Positions 16,796 to 26,532 of a stretch of DNA of 64,000 nt are shown piece by piece; within the stretch, counting starts at the first letter, position 1, and each line of letters opens with the position of its first letter. A program made the translations under genes and the position numbers. Source of the stretch: Zeimonas sediminis (GTDB lineage Bacteria; Pseudomonadota; Gammaproteobacteria; Burkholderiales; Burkholderiaceae_E); the NCBI RefSeq assembly GCF_023721795.1, contig NZ_JAMQYE010000001.1, positions 1,860,001 through 1,924,000 on the forward strand. Reading direction: 5' to 3'. The notes beneath the pieces were generated by a model. That model had not been told where the DNA came from. It saw only the letters and a list, made by a program, of their open reading frames with translations, and made no database searches.

Positions 16796-17529
16796 AGATC
16801 GTCGTCGTCAACCCGAACACGACCGCGTCGATGACTCGCGCGATCGGCGAGACCGCCGCGCGGGTCGCCGCCGCCGGGACCGACATCGTGGCGGTCAACC
16901 CCGCCGACGGTCCGGCGTCGATCGAGGGCTTCTACGACGAGGCCTTCGCGGTGCCCGGGCTGTTGCGCGAGATCGCCCGCTTCGAGCGCGACGCGCCGGC
17001 CGATGCCTACGTGGTCGCCTGCTTCGACGACACCGGCCTCGAAGCCGCGCGCTGCCTCGCGCGCGCGCCGGTCGTCGGCATCGGCGAGGCCGCGTTCCAC
17101 ATGGCCTCGCTGCTCGCCGCCCGCTTCAGCGTCATCACCACGCTCGGTCGCTCGGTGGTGGCCCTCGAGCACAACCTGTCGAAGTACGGCCTGTCGAGTC
17201 GCTGCGCCCGGGTTCGCGCCGCCGAAGTTCCGGTTCTGTCGCTCGAGCAGCCCGGATCGCCGGCCCGCGCGCGAATCGACGCCGAGATCGCCCGCGCGCT
17301 GTCCGAGGACCGCGCCGAGGCGATCGTGCTGGGCTGCGCGGGCATGACATCGCTGGCGGCCTCGCTGTCGACGACCCACGGCGTTCCGGTGCTCGACGGC
17401 GTCGCCGCCGCAGTGAAACTCGCCGAGGGCCTGGCCGCGCTGGGACTACGGACCTCCAAGGCCTGCAGCTATGCGCCGCCGCTGGCGAAGACCTTCGACG
17501 GGGTTTTCGCAGGCGATGCGCCCCGCTGA
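16792..17529 (+). CDS. Asp/Glu/hydantoin racemase family protein
   Basis: A 245-residue cytosolic racemase-fold protein beginning MKIVVVNPNTTASMT, the usual N-terminus of the hydantoin/allantoin racemase branch. Two catalytic cysteines are in place: VVACFDDTG (Cys77) and VLGCAGMT (Cys182). The family epimerises hydantoins, allantoin or acidic amino acids without a cofactor. It is translationally coupled to the ABC ATPase gene and lies 17 bases before an amidase gene. With a PuuE-like enzyme and a carbamoylase in the opposite operon, a chiral cyclic ureide or hydantoin is a reasonable substrate guess. Confidence 0.87.
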   Translation: MKIVVVNPNTTASMTRAIGETAARVAAAGTDIVAVNPADGPASIEGFYDEAFAVPGLLREIARFERDAPADAYVVACFDDTGLEAARCLARAPVVGIGEAAFHMASLLAARFSVITTLGRSVVALEHNLSKYGLSSRCARVRAAEVPVLSLEQPGSPARARIDAEIARALSEDRAEAIVLGCAGMTSLAASLSTTHGVPVLDGVAAAVKLAEGLAALGLRTSKACSYAPPLAKTFDGVFAGDAPR

Positions 17530-17546
17530 ATAGAGGAGAGGCCACG

Positions 17547-18728
17547 ATGCTGCTGCCCGAGGATCCCGCCCACGCCTTCGTACCGTACCCGGCGGTGCCG
17601 GTGCCCCATGCCGGCGGAGGGCCGCTTGCCGGGCTGAGCTTCGCGGCGAAGGACCTGTTCGACGTCGCGGGATATCCGACCGGGGGCGGTTGCCCTACCG
17701 TGCTGGCCATGTCGGGCATCAAGACGAACAGCGCGCCGATCGTGCAGAGACTGCTCGACGCCGGCGCGCGATTCGTCGGCAAGACCCATACCGACGAACT
17801 CGCCTTCAGCATGAACGGCCGGAACGCCCACTTCGGCACGCCGCGCAACGGCGGCGCACCGGAGCGGATCCCGGGCGGCTCGTCGAGCGGCTCGGCATCG
17901 GCGGTCAGCAATGCGCTCTGCGACTTCGCGCTGGGCACCGACACCGGGGGCTCGGTCCGCGCCCCCGCCAGCCACTGTGGCCTTTTCGGCATTCGCCCGA
18001 CGCACGGCAGGGTGCCCCTGGAGGCTTGTCTCGATCTCTCGCCCAGCCTCGATACCTGCGGCTTCTTCACCCGGGATGCCGGGACCTTCGCGCGGGTCGC
18101 CGATGTGATCCTCGGCCCGGACCCGGCGCCGCTGCCGCGCGTGGTTCGACTGCTGCGGCCCGACGATGTCTGGCACCTGCTCGCACCCGAAGCGAGGGCG
18201 GCGCTCGAGCCGGCCCTCGCCCGCGTCGAGCAGGCCCTCGGCGAGGCGGCCCCCTGCAGGGTCGCGCGCGACGGATTCGACACGATGTACTGGAACTTCC
18301 GCTACATCCAGGGTCGCGAGGCCTGGGTGGCCGACGGACCGATGATCGATCGCCACGCGCCGCCGCTCGGGCCGGGGGTGGCCGAGCGATTCGAGTGGTC
18401 CAGGCGCGTCACCGACGCGCAGTTCGACGGAGCAACGGACTTCCGCAAGGCATTCTCGGCACAGCTCTCCGGCCTGCTCGGCGCCGACGGCATACTGGTC
18501 ATGCCGACCATGCCCGACGTTGCGCCGCTGCTGTCGGCCGACGAGAGCCGCCTCGAGGACTATCGCAACGCCGCGATCCGGATGCTCTGCATCGCCGGGC
18601 TGGCCGGCTTCCCGCAGGTATCGATGCCGCTCGCGCGCCGGCTCGGCGCGCCGCTCAGCCTCTCCCTGCTCGGCCCGGCCGGCAGCGACCGCTCGCTCGT
18701 CGCGCTGGTCGAGCGTATCGCGGGTTGA
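17547..18728 (+). CDS. Amidase signature family amidase
   Basis: A 393-residue enzyme of the amidase signature family (Ser-cisSer-Lys triad), preceded by AGAGGAGAG before the ATG at 17547. The triad is visible: SFAAKDLFDV (Lys35), PGGSSSGSAS (Ser about 112-114) and GTDTGGSVRAPA (Ser136 nucleophile). At 393 residues it is shorter than GatA (about 480) and close to small aryl or aliphatic amidases such as AtzE/biuret-hydrolase relatives. There is no neighbouring gatB or gatC, so a role in tRNA amidation is unlikely. It is the last gene of the sigma-54 operon and ends 18 bases from a convergent PAP2 gene. It probably releases ammonia from an imported amide. Confidence 0.88.
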   Translation: MLLPEDPAHAFVPYPAVPVPHAGGGPLAGLSFAAKDLFDVAGYPTGGGCPTVLAMSGIKTNSAPIVQRLLDAGARFVGKTHTDELAFSMNGRNAHFGTPRNGGAPERIPGGSSSGSASAVSNALCDFALGTDTGGSVRAPASHCGLFGIRPTHGRVPLEACLDLSPSLDTCGFFTRDAGTFARVADVILGPDPAPLPRVVRLLRPDDVWHLLAPEARAALEPALARVEQALGEAAPCRVARDGFDTMYWNFRYIQGREAWVADGPMIDRHAPPLGPGVAERFEWSRRVTDAQFDGATDFRKAFSAQLSGLLGADGILVMPTMPDVAPLLSADESRLEDYRNAAIRMLCIAGLAGFPQVSMPLARRLGAPLSLSLLGPAGSDRSLVALVERIAG

Positions 18729-18746
18729 CCGCGAATCGGCCACGCA

Positions 18747-19433
18747 TCACGCATTTCTCGTCGAGTCCGGGCCTGCGCAATCTCGTGCGGCAGGCCGGGC
18801 GCCGTCGACGGAAGAAGCTGGCCATTCGCCCATGACCAGCGTGCAAAGCACGAGCCAGGCGAGCCCCTCGGCAACGCCCGCGACCACGTCGGTCGGATAG
18901 TGCGCACCCAGCACGACGCGGCTGGCCGCCACGGCCAGCACCATCGCGACCGCGACGGCGGCGACCGTCGCGCGGACGGCCCTGTTCCTGGCCCGGCAGG
19001 CGAGGAGGACCACGATCGCGCCGTACAGCAGCGTGACGTTGGCGGCATGCCCGCTCGGGAACGCATAGTCGCCGACGCGCGGGGCCAGCGCGTCGAAGCT
19101 CGGCCGGGCCCGCTCGAACGCGTGCTTGAGCAGCGCGTTCAGCGCGGCGCCGCCGACCACCACGGCCAGCAGCCATCCGGTGGCGCGGAGTTCGCGCCGC
19201 CACGCGAGCGCGAGCGCCAGCACGCCGGCCGCACCCATGACCCACGGCGCGGCATGCGCCGCCGAAAGCGCCTCGAGCCAGCCCGTCCCGGCCGGCCCGA
19301 CCGCGGCTCGCGCCCAGGCGATGAGCCGCAACTCCGCGGCGGCGAAGGGCGCGCCCAGCGCCACGTACGACGCGAGCGCGGCCAGCACCGTGGCCGCGAC
19401 CGCGAACACCACGAGCGCGCCGCTCCGACTCAT
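18747..19433 (-). CDS. PAP2-superfamily membrane phosphatase
   Basis: A 228-residue membrane protein with about six hydrophobic helices. The three phosphatase motifs are intact: KHAFERARP, then PSGHA, then SRVVLGAHYPTD. These give the catalytic His pair and Asp for hydrolysing lipid phosphates such as undecaprenyl diphosphate or phosphatidic acid. The ATG at 19433 overlaps the FAD-enzyme stop by four bases, so it is coupled to the methyltransferase/FAD pair. That link points to a lipid substrate, possibly in membrane lipid remodelling (inference). Confidence 0.88.
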   Translation of the reverse strand: MSRSGALVVFAVAATVLAALASYVALGAPFAAAELRLIAWARAAVGPAGTGWLEALSAAHAAPWVMGAAGVLALALAWRRELRATGWLLAVVVGGAALNALLKHAFERARPSFDALAPRVGDYAFPSGHAANVTLLYGAIVVLLACRARNRAVRATVAAVAVAMVLAVAASRVVLGAHYPTDVVAGVAEGLAWLVLCTLVMGEWPASSVDGARPAARDCAGPDSTRNA

Positions 19434-20836
19434 GCCCGCAGCACACACTTCTCGTACAAGCCGAGCATGCGGCCCTGCGGGTCGTAGCGCGCCTTGAGCG
19501 CCGCGTAGTCGCGCGTGCCGTAGGCCCGATCGAACTCCTCGCGCGTGAAGAAGCTGTCCGAATACAGCGACTTGATGCCGCCCAGCCGCATCACCTCGCG
19601 CTCGACCAGCCGGTTGAAGTGGCCGGCCTCGCGCGGCGCATCGGTCTCGACGACGTCCCAGAACCCGAAGTTCACGTAGCGCACGCCGGGCTCGAGCGGG
19701 TACAGCGCGTGCCGGTGCGCGCCGTCCGCCGGCCGGATCGGGCAGGTCCACACCGGCAGGATGCCGATCTCGCGCAGCAGGAAATCGAGGAACTCGCCGG
19801 CCCGGTCCAGCGGGACGTCGACGTCCTGTATCACCGACTCGGTGAAGCGCCCGCGCAGCCGGGCCAGGCCGCGTGTGAGCCCCAGCCGCGAATTGAGCCG
19901 CATCACCCTCGTGTAGAAGCGCGAATTCAGGCGCTTGCGGCCGAGCAGTCGCCGCACGATCGGGTTCTGCGCGCCGAGGTTCCTCGAGCACCAGAACCAG
20001 TCGGTGTCCCAGCGCCAGATGTAGTCGTGCGTGCTCAGGTAGTCGGTGTCGCGCGCGCGCAGCGAGCGCCAGTAGATCCGCTCGTAGCCGTAGTCGCTGG
20101 TCCAGGGCGCCTCGTCGACGAAGCGGCCGACACTGAGCACCGCCTCCTTGCCCGAGAAGACGACCCCGTCGACGAAATCGGCGTCGCCCTCGCATTGCCG
20201 GGCCAGGTCATCGAAGAAGGCGACCGGCGTCGGGTGCCGGCGGTGCTCGACCCGCACGAAGGGACGGACCGGGATCGTCCTCAGCTTGAGCCGGATCGCG
20301 TAGCCGAGCGTGCCGTAAGAGTTCGGGAAGCCGAAGAACAGGTCGCGGTGCTCGTTGTCCGGCGAGCAGGCGACGATGCGGCCGTCTGGCAGCAGCACGT
20401 CGAAGTCGAGCAGCGTATCGTGCACCAGCCCCTGCCGGAACGAGGTGGCCTCGATGCCGACCCCGGCCGCCGCGCCGCCCGCGGTGATCGTCTTCAGCTG
20501 CGGCACCACCGCCGGCATCACGCCGTGCGGCAGCGTTGCGTCGACCAGCGCCTCGTAGCGGATCGTCCCCTCGACGTCGACCCAGCCGGCCGCCGGATCG
20601 ATCCCGAGAACGTTCGTGAACTCGCCCAGGTCGAGCCGTCGCTTCGGCCCGGCTGCGCGGTCGCGAAACAGATTGGACGTGCGCTTCGACAGGCCCAGCG
20701 GCGCCGCCTGTCCGGCGCCGTCCCCTCGAAGGTCGGCGAGGACCCGGGCCAGGCGCGCCTGGTGCGCCTGGCGGGCCGGCTGCCCCAATCGTGCCTCGTG
20801 CGCCGCGCCGCCGGCGGCCATCGGCTCAGTGCCCAT
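19430..20836 (-). CDS. FAD-binding oxidoreductase, DHCR24/Diminuto-like (TmsA/UfaD-like)
   Basis: A 468-residue protein with a vanillyl-alcohol-oxidase-type FAD-binding domain at about residues 65-200 (WVDVEGTIRYEALVDATLPHG, TAGGAAAGVGIEATSFRQG, then PNSYGTLGYAIRLKLRTI). The long C-terminal half (YWRSLRARDTDYLSTHDYIWRWDTDWFWCS, ILPVWTCPIRP) resembles delta-24 sterol reductase-like proteins. The ATG at 20836 has AGGGAG upstream. It overlaps the methyltransferase gene by 11 bases and the PAP2 gene by 4. Such FAD proteins paired with cyclopropane-synthase-like methyltransferases make 10-methyl (TmsA) or furan-type (UfaD) fatty acids in other bacteria; that role here is inferred from the pairing. 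Confidence 0.82.
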   Translation of the reverse strand: MGTEPMAAGGAAHEARLGQPARQAHQARLARVLADLRGDGAGQAAPLGLSKRTSNLFRDRAAGPKRRLDLGEFTNVLGIDPAAGWVDVEGTIRYEALVDATLPHGVMPAVVPQLKTITAGGAAAGVGIEATSFRQGLVHDTLLDFDVLLPDGRIVACSPDNEHRDLFFGFPNSYGTLGYAIRLKLRTIPVRPFVRVEHRRHPTPVAFFDDLARQCEGDADFVDGVVFSGKEAVLSVGRFVDEAPWTSDYGYERIYWRSLRARDTDYLSTHDYIWRWDTDWFWCSRNLGAQNPIVRRLLGRKRLNSRFYTRVMRLNSRLGLTRGLARLRGRFTESVIQDVDVPLDRAGEFLDFLLREIGILPVWTCPIRPADGAHRHALYPLEPGVRYVNFGFWDVVETDAPREAGHFNRLVEREVMRLGGIKSLYSDSFFTREEFDRAYGTRDYAALKARYDPQGRMLGLYEKCVLRA

Positions 20837-22073
20837 GCCCGCTCCCTTGCGCCTCGCCCTCGCCCGCATAGAGGAAGCCGCGCCCCATGGGATAGTTCTC
20901 GCGCGTGACGTTGCCCTTGCTGAACACGATCTGGAACAGGTGCGTGTAGCCGGCGGGCGAGCGGAACATCTCGGCACAGCCGATCAGGTAGGTCAGCCAG
21001 ATTCGCCGGAAGCGCTCGTCGAAGCGCCCGGGATCCAGCGCCCGGATCGCCTCCCAGTTCCGCTGGAAGCGCTCGGCCCAAGCGTCCAGCGTCGGGGCAT
21101 AGTGCCGGCGCAGGTTCTCGATGTCGACGATCTCCAGCCCGCAGCGCTCCATCTCGACGAGCACCTCGGCCAGCGACGGGATCCAGCCGCCCGGGAAGAC
21201 GTGCTTGCGGATGAAGAGCTCGGTGTCGTAGCGACCCACGTGGCCGATGAAGTGCAGCATGCCGAGCCCACCCGGCTTCAGGAAGCCTGCGTGCGCGCGA
21301 ACCACATCGGCCAGCTGGTCTCGCCCGGCATGCTCGAGCACGCCGATCGACACGACCTTGTCGTACTGCGCGTCGACCTCGCGGAAGTCGGCCTCGCGCA
21401 CCGCGAGCCGGTCCTGCAGGCCGCGCCGGTCGATCTCGCCGCGCAGCCAGTCCACCTGCTCGGTGGTCGTGTTCACGCCCACGCCGGTGGCGCCGGTGGT
21501 CTCGGCGGCTCGGAACATGAAGCCGCCGAAGCCGCAGCCGATGTCGACGAAGCGTTCGCCGGCCTCGAGCCGGATCTTGCGGCAGACGTGGTCGATCTTG
21601 TTGCGCTGCGCCTGCTCCAGCGTGGCGGTGCCCTCCGGCCAGTAGCCGCAGGTGTACATCATCAGCGGATCGTCGAGCCAGAGCCGGTAGAAGTCCGTGC
21701 CCAGCCCGTAGTGCGCGCGGGCGTTCGCCCTGGCGCGCGCCGGATCGCGGTTCGACGTCCGCCACTCGAGCAGGTCGTTCTCGACCTTGGTGACCGCATG
21801 GGACTCCAGTTGCTCGAAACCGGTCATCCCGGCGGCGAACAGCGCGCCCAGGTCGCCTTCGACGTCGATCTTCCCGTCGAACCAGGCCTCGAGCAGCCCG
21901 ATGTGACCGCGGGTGAAGGCCGCGACGAGCGCGGCCTCGCCGCGCAGCACGATCGAGAAGCGCGGCTCGCCGGCGCCGGTGCGGTGGCGGGCGCCGTCCG
22001 GCATGACCACTTCGAAGGGCGTGCCGGTCCGCTCGCCGATCGAATCGACGACCCCCTGGATCGAAAGTCGCAT
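20826..22073 (-). CDS. Cyclopropane-fatty-acyl-phospholipid synthase-like methyltransferase (TmsB/UfaM candidate)
   Basis: A 415-residue S-adenosylmethionine methyltransferase. GGAGGAG lies five bases before the ATG at 22073. The family block [25 protein letters not shown] (about 121-145) is the lipid-binding signature, followed by the SAM motif [10 protein letters not shown] (176-185), [11 protein letters not shown] and [10 protein letters not shown]. Members add a methylene or methyl group to a double bond in phospholipid acyl chains at the membrane surface. The immediate overlap with an FAD oxidoreductase gene suggests methyl-branched or furan fatty acids rather than plain cyclopropanation. 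The cfa-type alternative remains open. Confidence 0.87.
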   Translation of the reverse strand: MRLSIQGVVDSIGERTGTPFEVVMPDGARHRTGAGEPRFSIVLRGEAALVAAFTRGHIGLLEAWFDGKIDVEGDLGALFAAGMTGFEQLESHAVTKVENDLLEWRTSNRDPARARANARAHYGLGTDFYRLWLDDPLMMYTCGYWPEGTATLEQAQRNKIDHVCRKIRLEAGERFVDIGCGFGGFMFRAAETTGATGVGVNTTTEQVDWLRGEIDRRGLQDRLAVREADFREVDAQYDKVVSIGVLEHAGRDQLADVVRAHAGFLKPGGLGMLHFIGHVGRYDTELFIRKHVFPGGWIPSLAEVLVEMERCGLEIVDIENLRRHYAPTLDAWAERFQRNWEAIRALDPGRFDERFRRIWLTYLIGCAEMFRSPAGYTHLFQIVFSKGNVTRENYPMGRGFLYAGEGEAQGSGHGH

Positions 22074-22126
22074 CGGTTCTCCTCCGTGCGGCAAGGCCGC
22101 TGCCTCAATCCTGCCTCCCGAGCCCA

Positions 22127-22132
22127 TAGAAT
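22127..22132 (+). promoter_or_regulatory. -10 element of a near-leaderless queA transcript
   Basis: TAGAAT ends nine bases before the queA ATG at 22141, so transcription would begin at or a base or two before the start codon. No -35 match and no Shine-Dalgarno are seen in the 67-base gap to the divergent methyltransferase gene. This fits a leaderless or nearly leaderless message. Confidence 0.4.
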
Positions 22133-22140
22133 TCCAGCCC

Positions 22141-24352
<2,212 letters not shown>

Positions 24353-24374
24353 ACGTCGCCGGCGCCCGCGCGGC

Positions 24375-25952
24375 TCATCGGCCCGTGGCGCGGGACCAGC
24401 GCGACGCGCGCCGTTCGAGCAGCGCGAAGCCTCCCTCGACCAGGAAGGCGAGCGCGGCCGAGGGCAACGCCCCGGCGAGCAGCAGGCGGTGGTCGTTCAG
24501 CGCCAGCCCGGTCGCGATCCGTTCGCCGAATCCGCCCGCGCCGATGAAGGCGGCGATCGTCGCGGTGCCCACGCTTATGACGGCGGCGGTCCGGATGCCC
24601 GCCAGCAGCGTCGGCAGCGCGATCGGCAGGTCGACGAGCAGGATCCGCTGGCCGGGCCGAAGGCCGAGCGCGCTCGCAGCCTCGCGCAGTGCGACCGGCA
24701 CCTGCGCGACGCCCACGCAGGTGTTTCGAACCACCGGCAGCAGCGCGTACGCAAACAGCGCGACGAGCGCCGGCAGCGTGCCGATCGCGCCGATGGCCGA
24801 GATCAGCAGGGCCAACAGCGCGAGCGAAGGGATCGTCTGCAGCGCGCCGACCCCCGCGAGCAAGGCCGCCCCGAAGCGCGGCCTGAACGCGGCCGCCACG
24901 CCGGCGGGCACCCCGACCGCCACCGCGCAGAGCACCGACACCAGGACCAGCGCGACGTGCTGGCGCGCGAGCCGCCAGAAGTCGTCGGCGAACAGGGCCT
25001 GCCACAGGCCCCCTCGTCCCGTGTCTACCCCCTTGCCTTCCCCCGTGTCTGCCCCCTTGCCTGCCCCCGTTTCGGCCCCCGCCCCGGCGCCGCCCGACAC
25101 CCCGCTCTCGGCAGCCACGAAGGCCGCCGCGATTTCGTCGAAGGATCGTCCCCGCAGCTCGGCGGCTGCGTTGAGCTCGATCATCCGCCGCTCGTCGATC
25201 CTTCCGGCGAGCCGCTCGAGCGCGCGCCAGGCCTCGGGAAAGCGCGCCGGCACGTCGGCACGGTGCAGGATCAACGCGTCGTAGCGCGGGAAGTAGCCCA
25301 GCTCGTCGCGCAGCACGACGAGACCGTAGCGGCCGATCTTCGCGTCGGTCGAGTAGACGTCGGTCAGGTCGATCGAGCCGGCGGCGAGCGCCTCGTAGGC
25401 GAGGCCGTGGTCGAGGCCGGCCGGCCGTTGCGGCAGGCGGTAGCGGTCCCTGAGGCCGGCCCAGCCATCGGCGCGACCCAGGAACTCGTGCGACAAGCCG
25501 AAGCGCAGGCCCGGGTGTGCGGCGAGCGCGCCGATCGAATCGAGCCGGAGCGCCGCGGCCGTTTCGGCGCGGACCGCGAGCGCATAGCTGTTGTTGAAGC
25601 CGAAGGGGACCGACGCCACCAGGCCCAGCGGCGCCAGCTCGCGGTTGACGGCCTCGAGCGAGCCGGTCGCCACGGGCCGCTTCAGGATCTCCAGCTCGAT
25701 CGTGCCCAGGTATTCCGGGTAGAGGTCGATGCTGCCGGCGCGCAGCGCCTCGAACAGGATCGCCGTGTTGCCCATGCCGGGCAGGTGCTCGACCTCGGCG
25801 CGCCCCGCCGCGGTGGCGGCCAGGATGCCGGCGAGCACATAGGATTCGGTGAAGCGCTTGGAGCCGATCCGAAGTGCGTCGCCGGCGCTCGCCGGAACCG
25901 CGATCGACAGTCCGCCCAGGATCGCCAGCGCAACTGCCAGTCGCCAAAGCAT
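24375..25952 (-). CDS. Fused glycine-betaine/choline-type substrate-binding protein and ABC permease
   Basis: A 525-residue fusion. The ATG at 25952 is chosen for the signal peptide that follows (MLWRLAVALAILGG to PASAG); an ATG 39 bases upstream is also possible. Residues about 24-285 are an OpuAC/OsmF-like binding domain (LRIGSKRFTESYVLAGIL, LPGMGNTAILFEALRAGSIDLYPEY). A Gly/Asp/Lys-rich repeat linker follows (about 290-315), then an OpuAB-type permease domain with EAA loop LREAASALGLRPGQRILLVDLPIALPT. Both halves are complete. No ATPase gene lies beside it, since it is flanked by tgt and yajC on the other strand, so its motor must be encoded elsewhere. Confidence 0.87.
   Translation of the reverse strand: MLWRLAVALAILGGLSIAVPASAGDALRIGSKRFTESYVLAGILAATAAGRAEVEHLPGMGNTAILFEALRAGSIDLYPEYLGTIELEILKRPVATGSLEAVNRELAPLGLVASVPFGFNNSYALAVRAETAAALRLDSIGALAAHPGLRFGLSHEFLGRADGWAGLRDRYRLPQRPAGLDHGLAYEALAAGSIDLTDVYSTDAKIGRYGLVVLRDELGYFPRYDALILHRADVPARFPEAWRALERLAGRIDERRMIELNAAAELRGRSFDEIAAAFVAAESGVSGGAGAGAETGAGKGADTGEGKGVDTGRGGLWQALFADDFWRLARQHVALVLVSVLCAVAVGVPAGVAAAFRPRFGAALLAGVGALQTIPSLALLALLISAIGAIGTLPALVALFAYALLPVVRNTCVGVAQVPVALREAASALGLRPGQRILLVDLPIALPTLLAGIRTAAVISVGTATIAAFIGAGGFGERIATGLALNDHRLLLAGALPSAALAFLVEGGFALLERRASRWSRATGR
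25018..25089. repeat. 24-base tandem repeat inside the betaine-type transporter linker
   Basis: Three units of 24 bases begin at 25018, 25042 and 25066. The first two differ at few positions and the third is more diverged. They encode eight-residue units of the form G-K-G-(A/V)-D-T-G-(E/R) joining the binding domain to the permease domain. The unit is a multiple of three, so copy-number change would keep the frame and simply alter linker length. Confidence 0.7.
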
Positions 25953-26145
25953 CGAATCGCCCCCTCGGCCGTCTTGCGGCGCCCTTTGCATCGGTCCGCG
26001 CGAGGAGAATAATTGGCGATCGGCTTCGCGCGCAAAGCGCCCCGCCTCCGCCAGAGTCTCGCCTGAGCCCTTCGCCGCGGCGCCCGGGACCGGCGCCGCA
26101 GCCGGCCTCCGCGGGCGATTGCGCCTGCAAGGGCGCCGGAAAGCG

Positions 26146-26161
26146 GCGGGTATAATCCCGC
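26146..26161 (+). promoter_or_regulatory. Consensus -10 box of the yajC-secDF operon within an inverted repeat
   Basis: TATAAT at 26151-26156 is a perfect sigma-70 -10 hexamer, flanked exactly by GCGGG and CCCGC, a five-base inverted repeat with the hexamer as its loop. Transcription would start near 26163, about 20 bases before the GTG start of yajC and just ahead of its AAGGGAG ribosome site. No good -35 hexamer is seen at 16-18 bases. Confidence 0.6.
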
Positions 26162-26183
26162 GTTCGCTAAAAGGGAGACTTTC

Positions 26184-26528
26184 GTGTTCATTTCAACGGC
26201 TTACGCACAGGCTGCAGGCGGTTCCACCGAGCAGCTGGTCGGCTTCCTGCCGATCATCCTGATGTTCGTGGTGCTGTACTTCCTGATGATCCGGCCCCAG
26301 ATGAAGCGCGCCAAGGAGCACAAGGCGATGCTCGAGGCCCTGAAGAAGGGCGACGAGGTGATCACCGCCGGCGGCGTGGTCGGTCGCATCACCAAGGTCG
26401 GCGAGGGCTACGTGACCCTCGAGGTCGCGCGCAGCGAAGGCAAGGGCGGCGACGCCGCGATCGAGATGCACTTCCAGAAATCGGCCGTGCAGACGCTGCT
26501 GCCCAACGGCACGATCAAGGCGATCTGA
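26184..26528 (+). CDS. yajC: Sec translocon accessory protein YajC
   Basis: A 114-residue inner-membrane protein with a GTG start and AAGGGAG six bases upstream. A short periplasmic N-terminus (FISTAYAQAAGGSTEQ) precedes one membrane helix, LVGFLPIILMFVVLYFLMI (about 19-37). The conserved cytoplasmic block RPQMKRAKEHKAMLEALKKGDEVITAGGVVGRI follows. YajC associates with SecDF and SecYEG. It is the first gene of the yajC-secD-secF operon, with secD beginning four bases after its stop. Confidence 0.96.
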   Translation: MFISTAYAQAAGGSTEQLVGFLPIILMFVVLYFLMIRPQMKRAKEHKAMLEALKKGDEVITAGGVVGRITKVGEGYVTLEVARSEGKGGDAAIEMHFQKSAVQTLLPNGTIKAI

Positions 26529-26532
26529 GCGC

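Noticed and set aside
17547-18728. Calling the amidase GatA
   Set aside because: It is about 90 residues too short and has no gatB/gatC neighbours; its context is catabolic.
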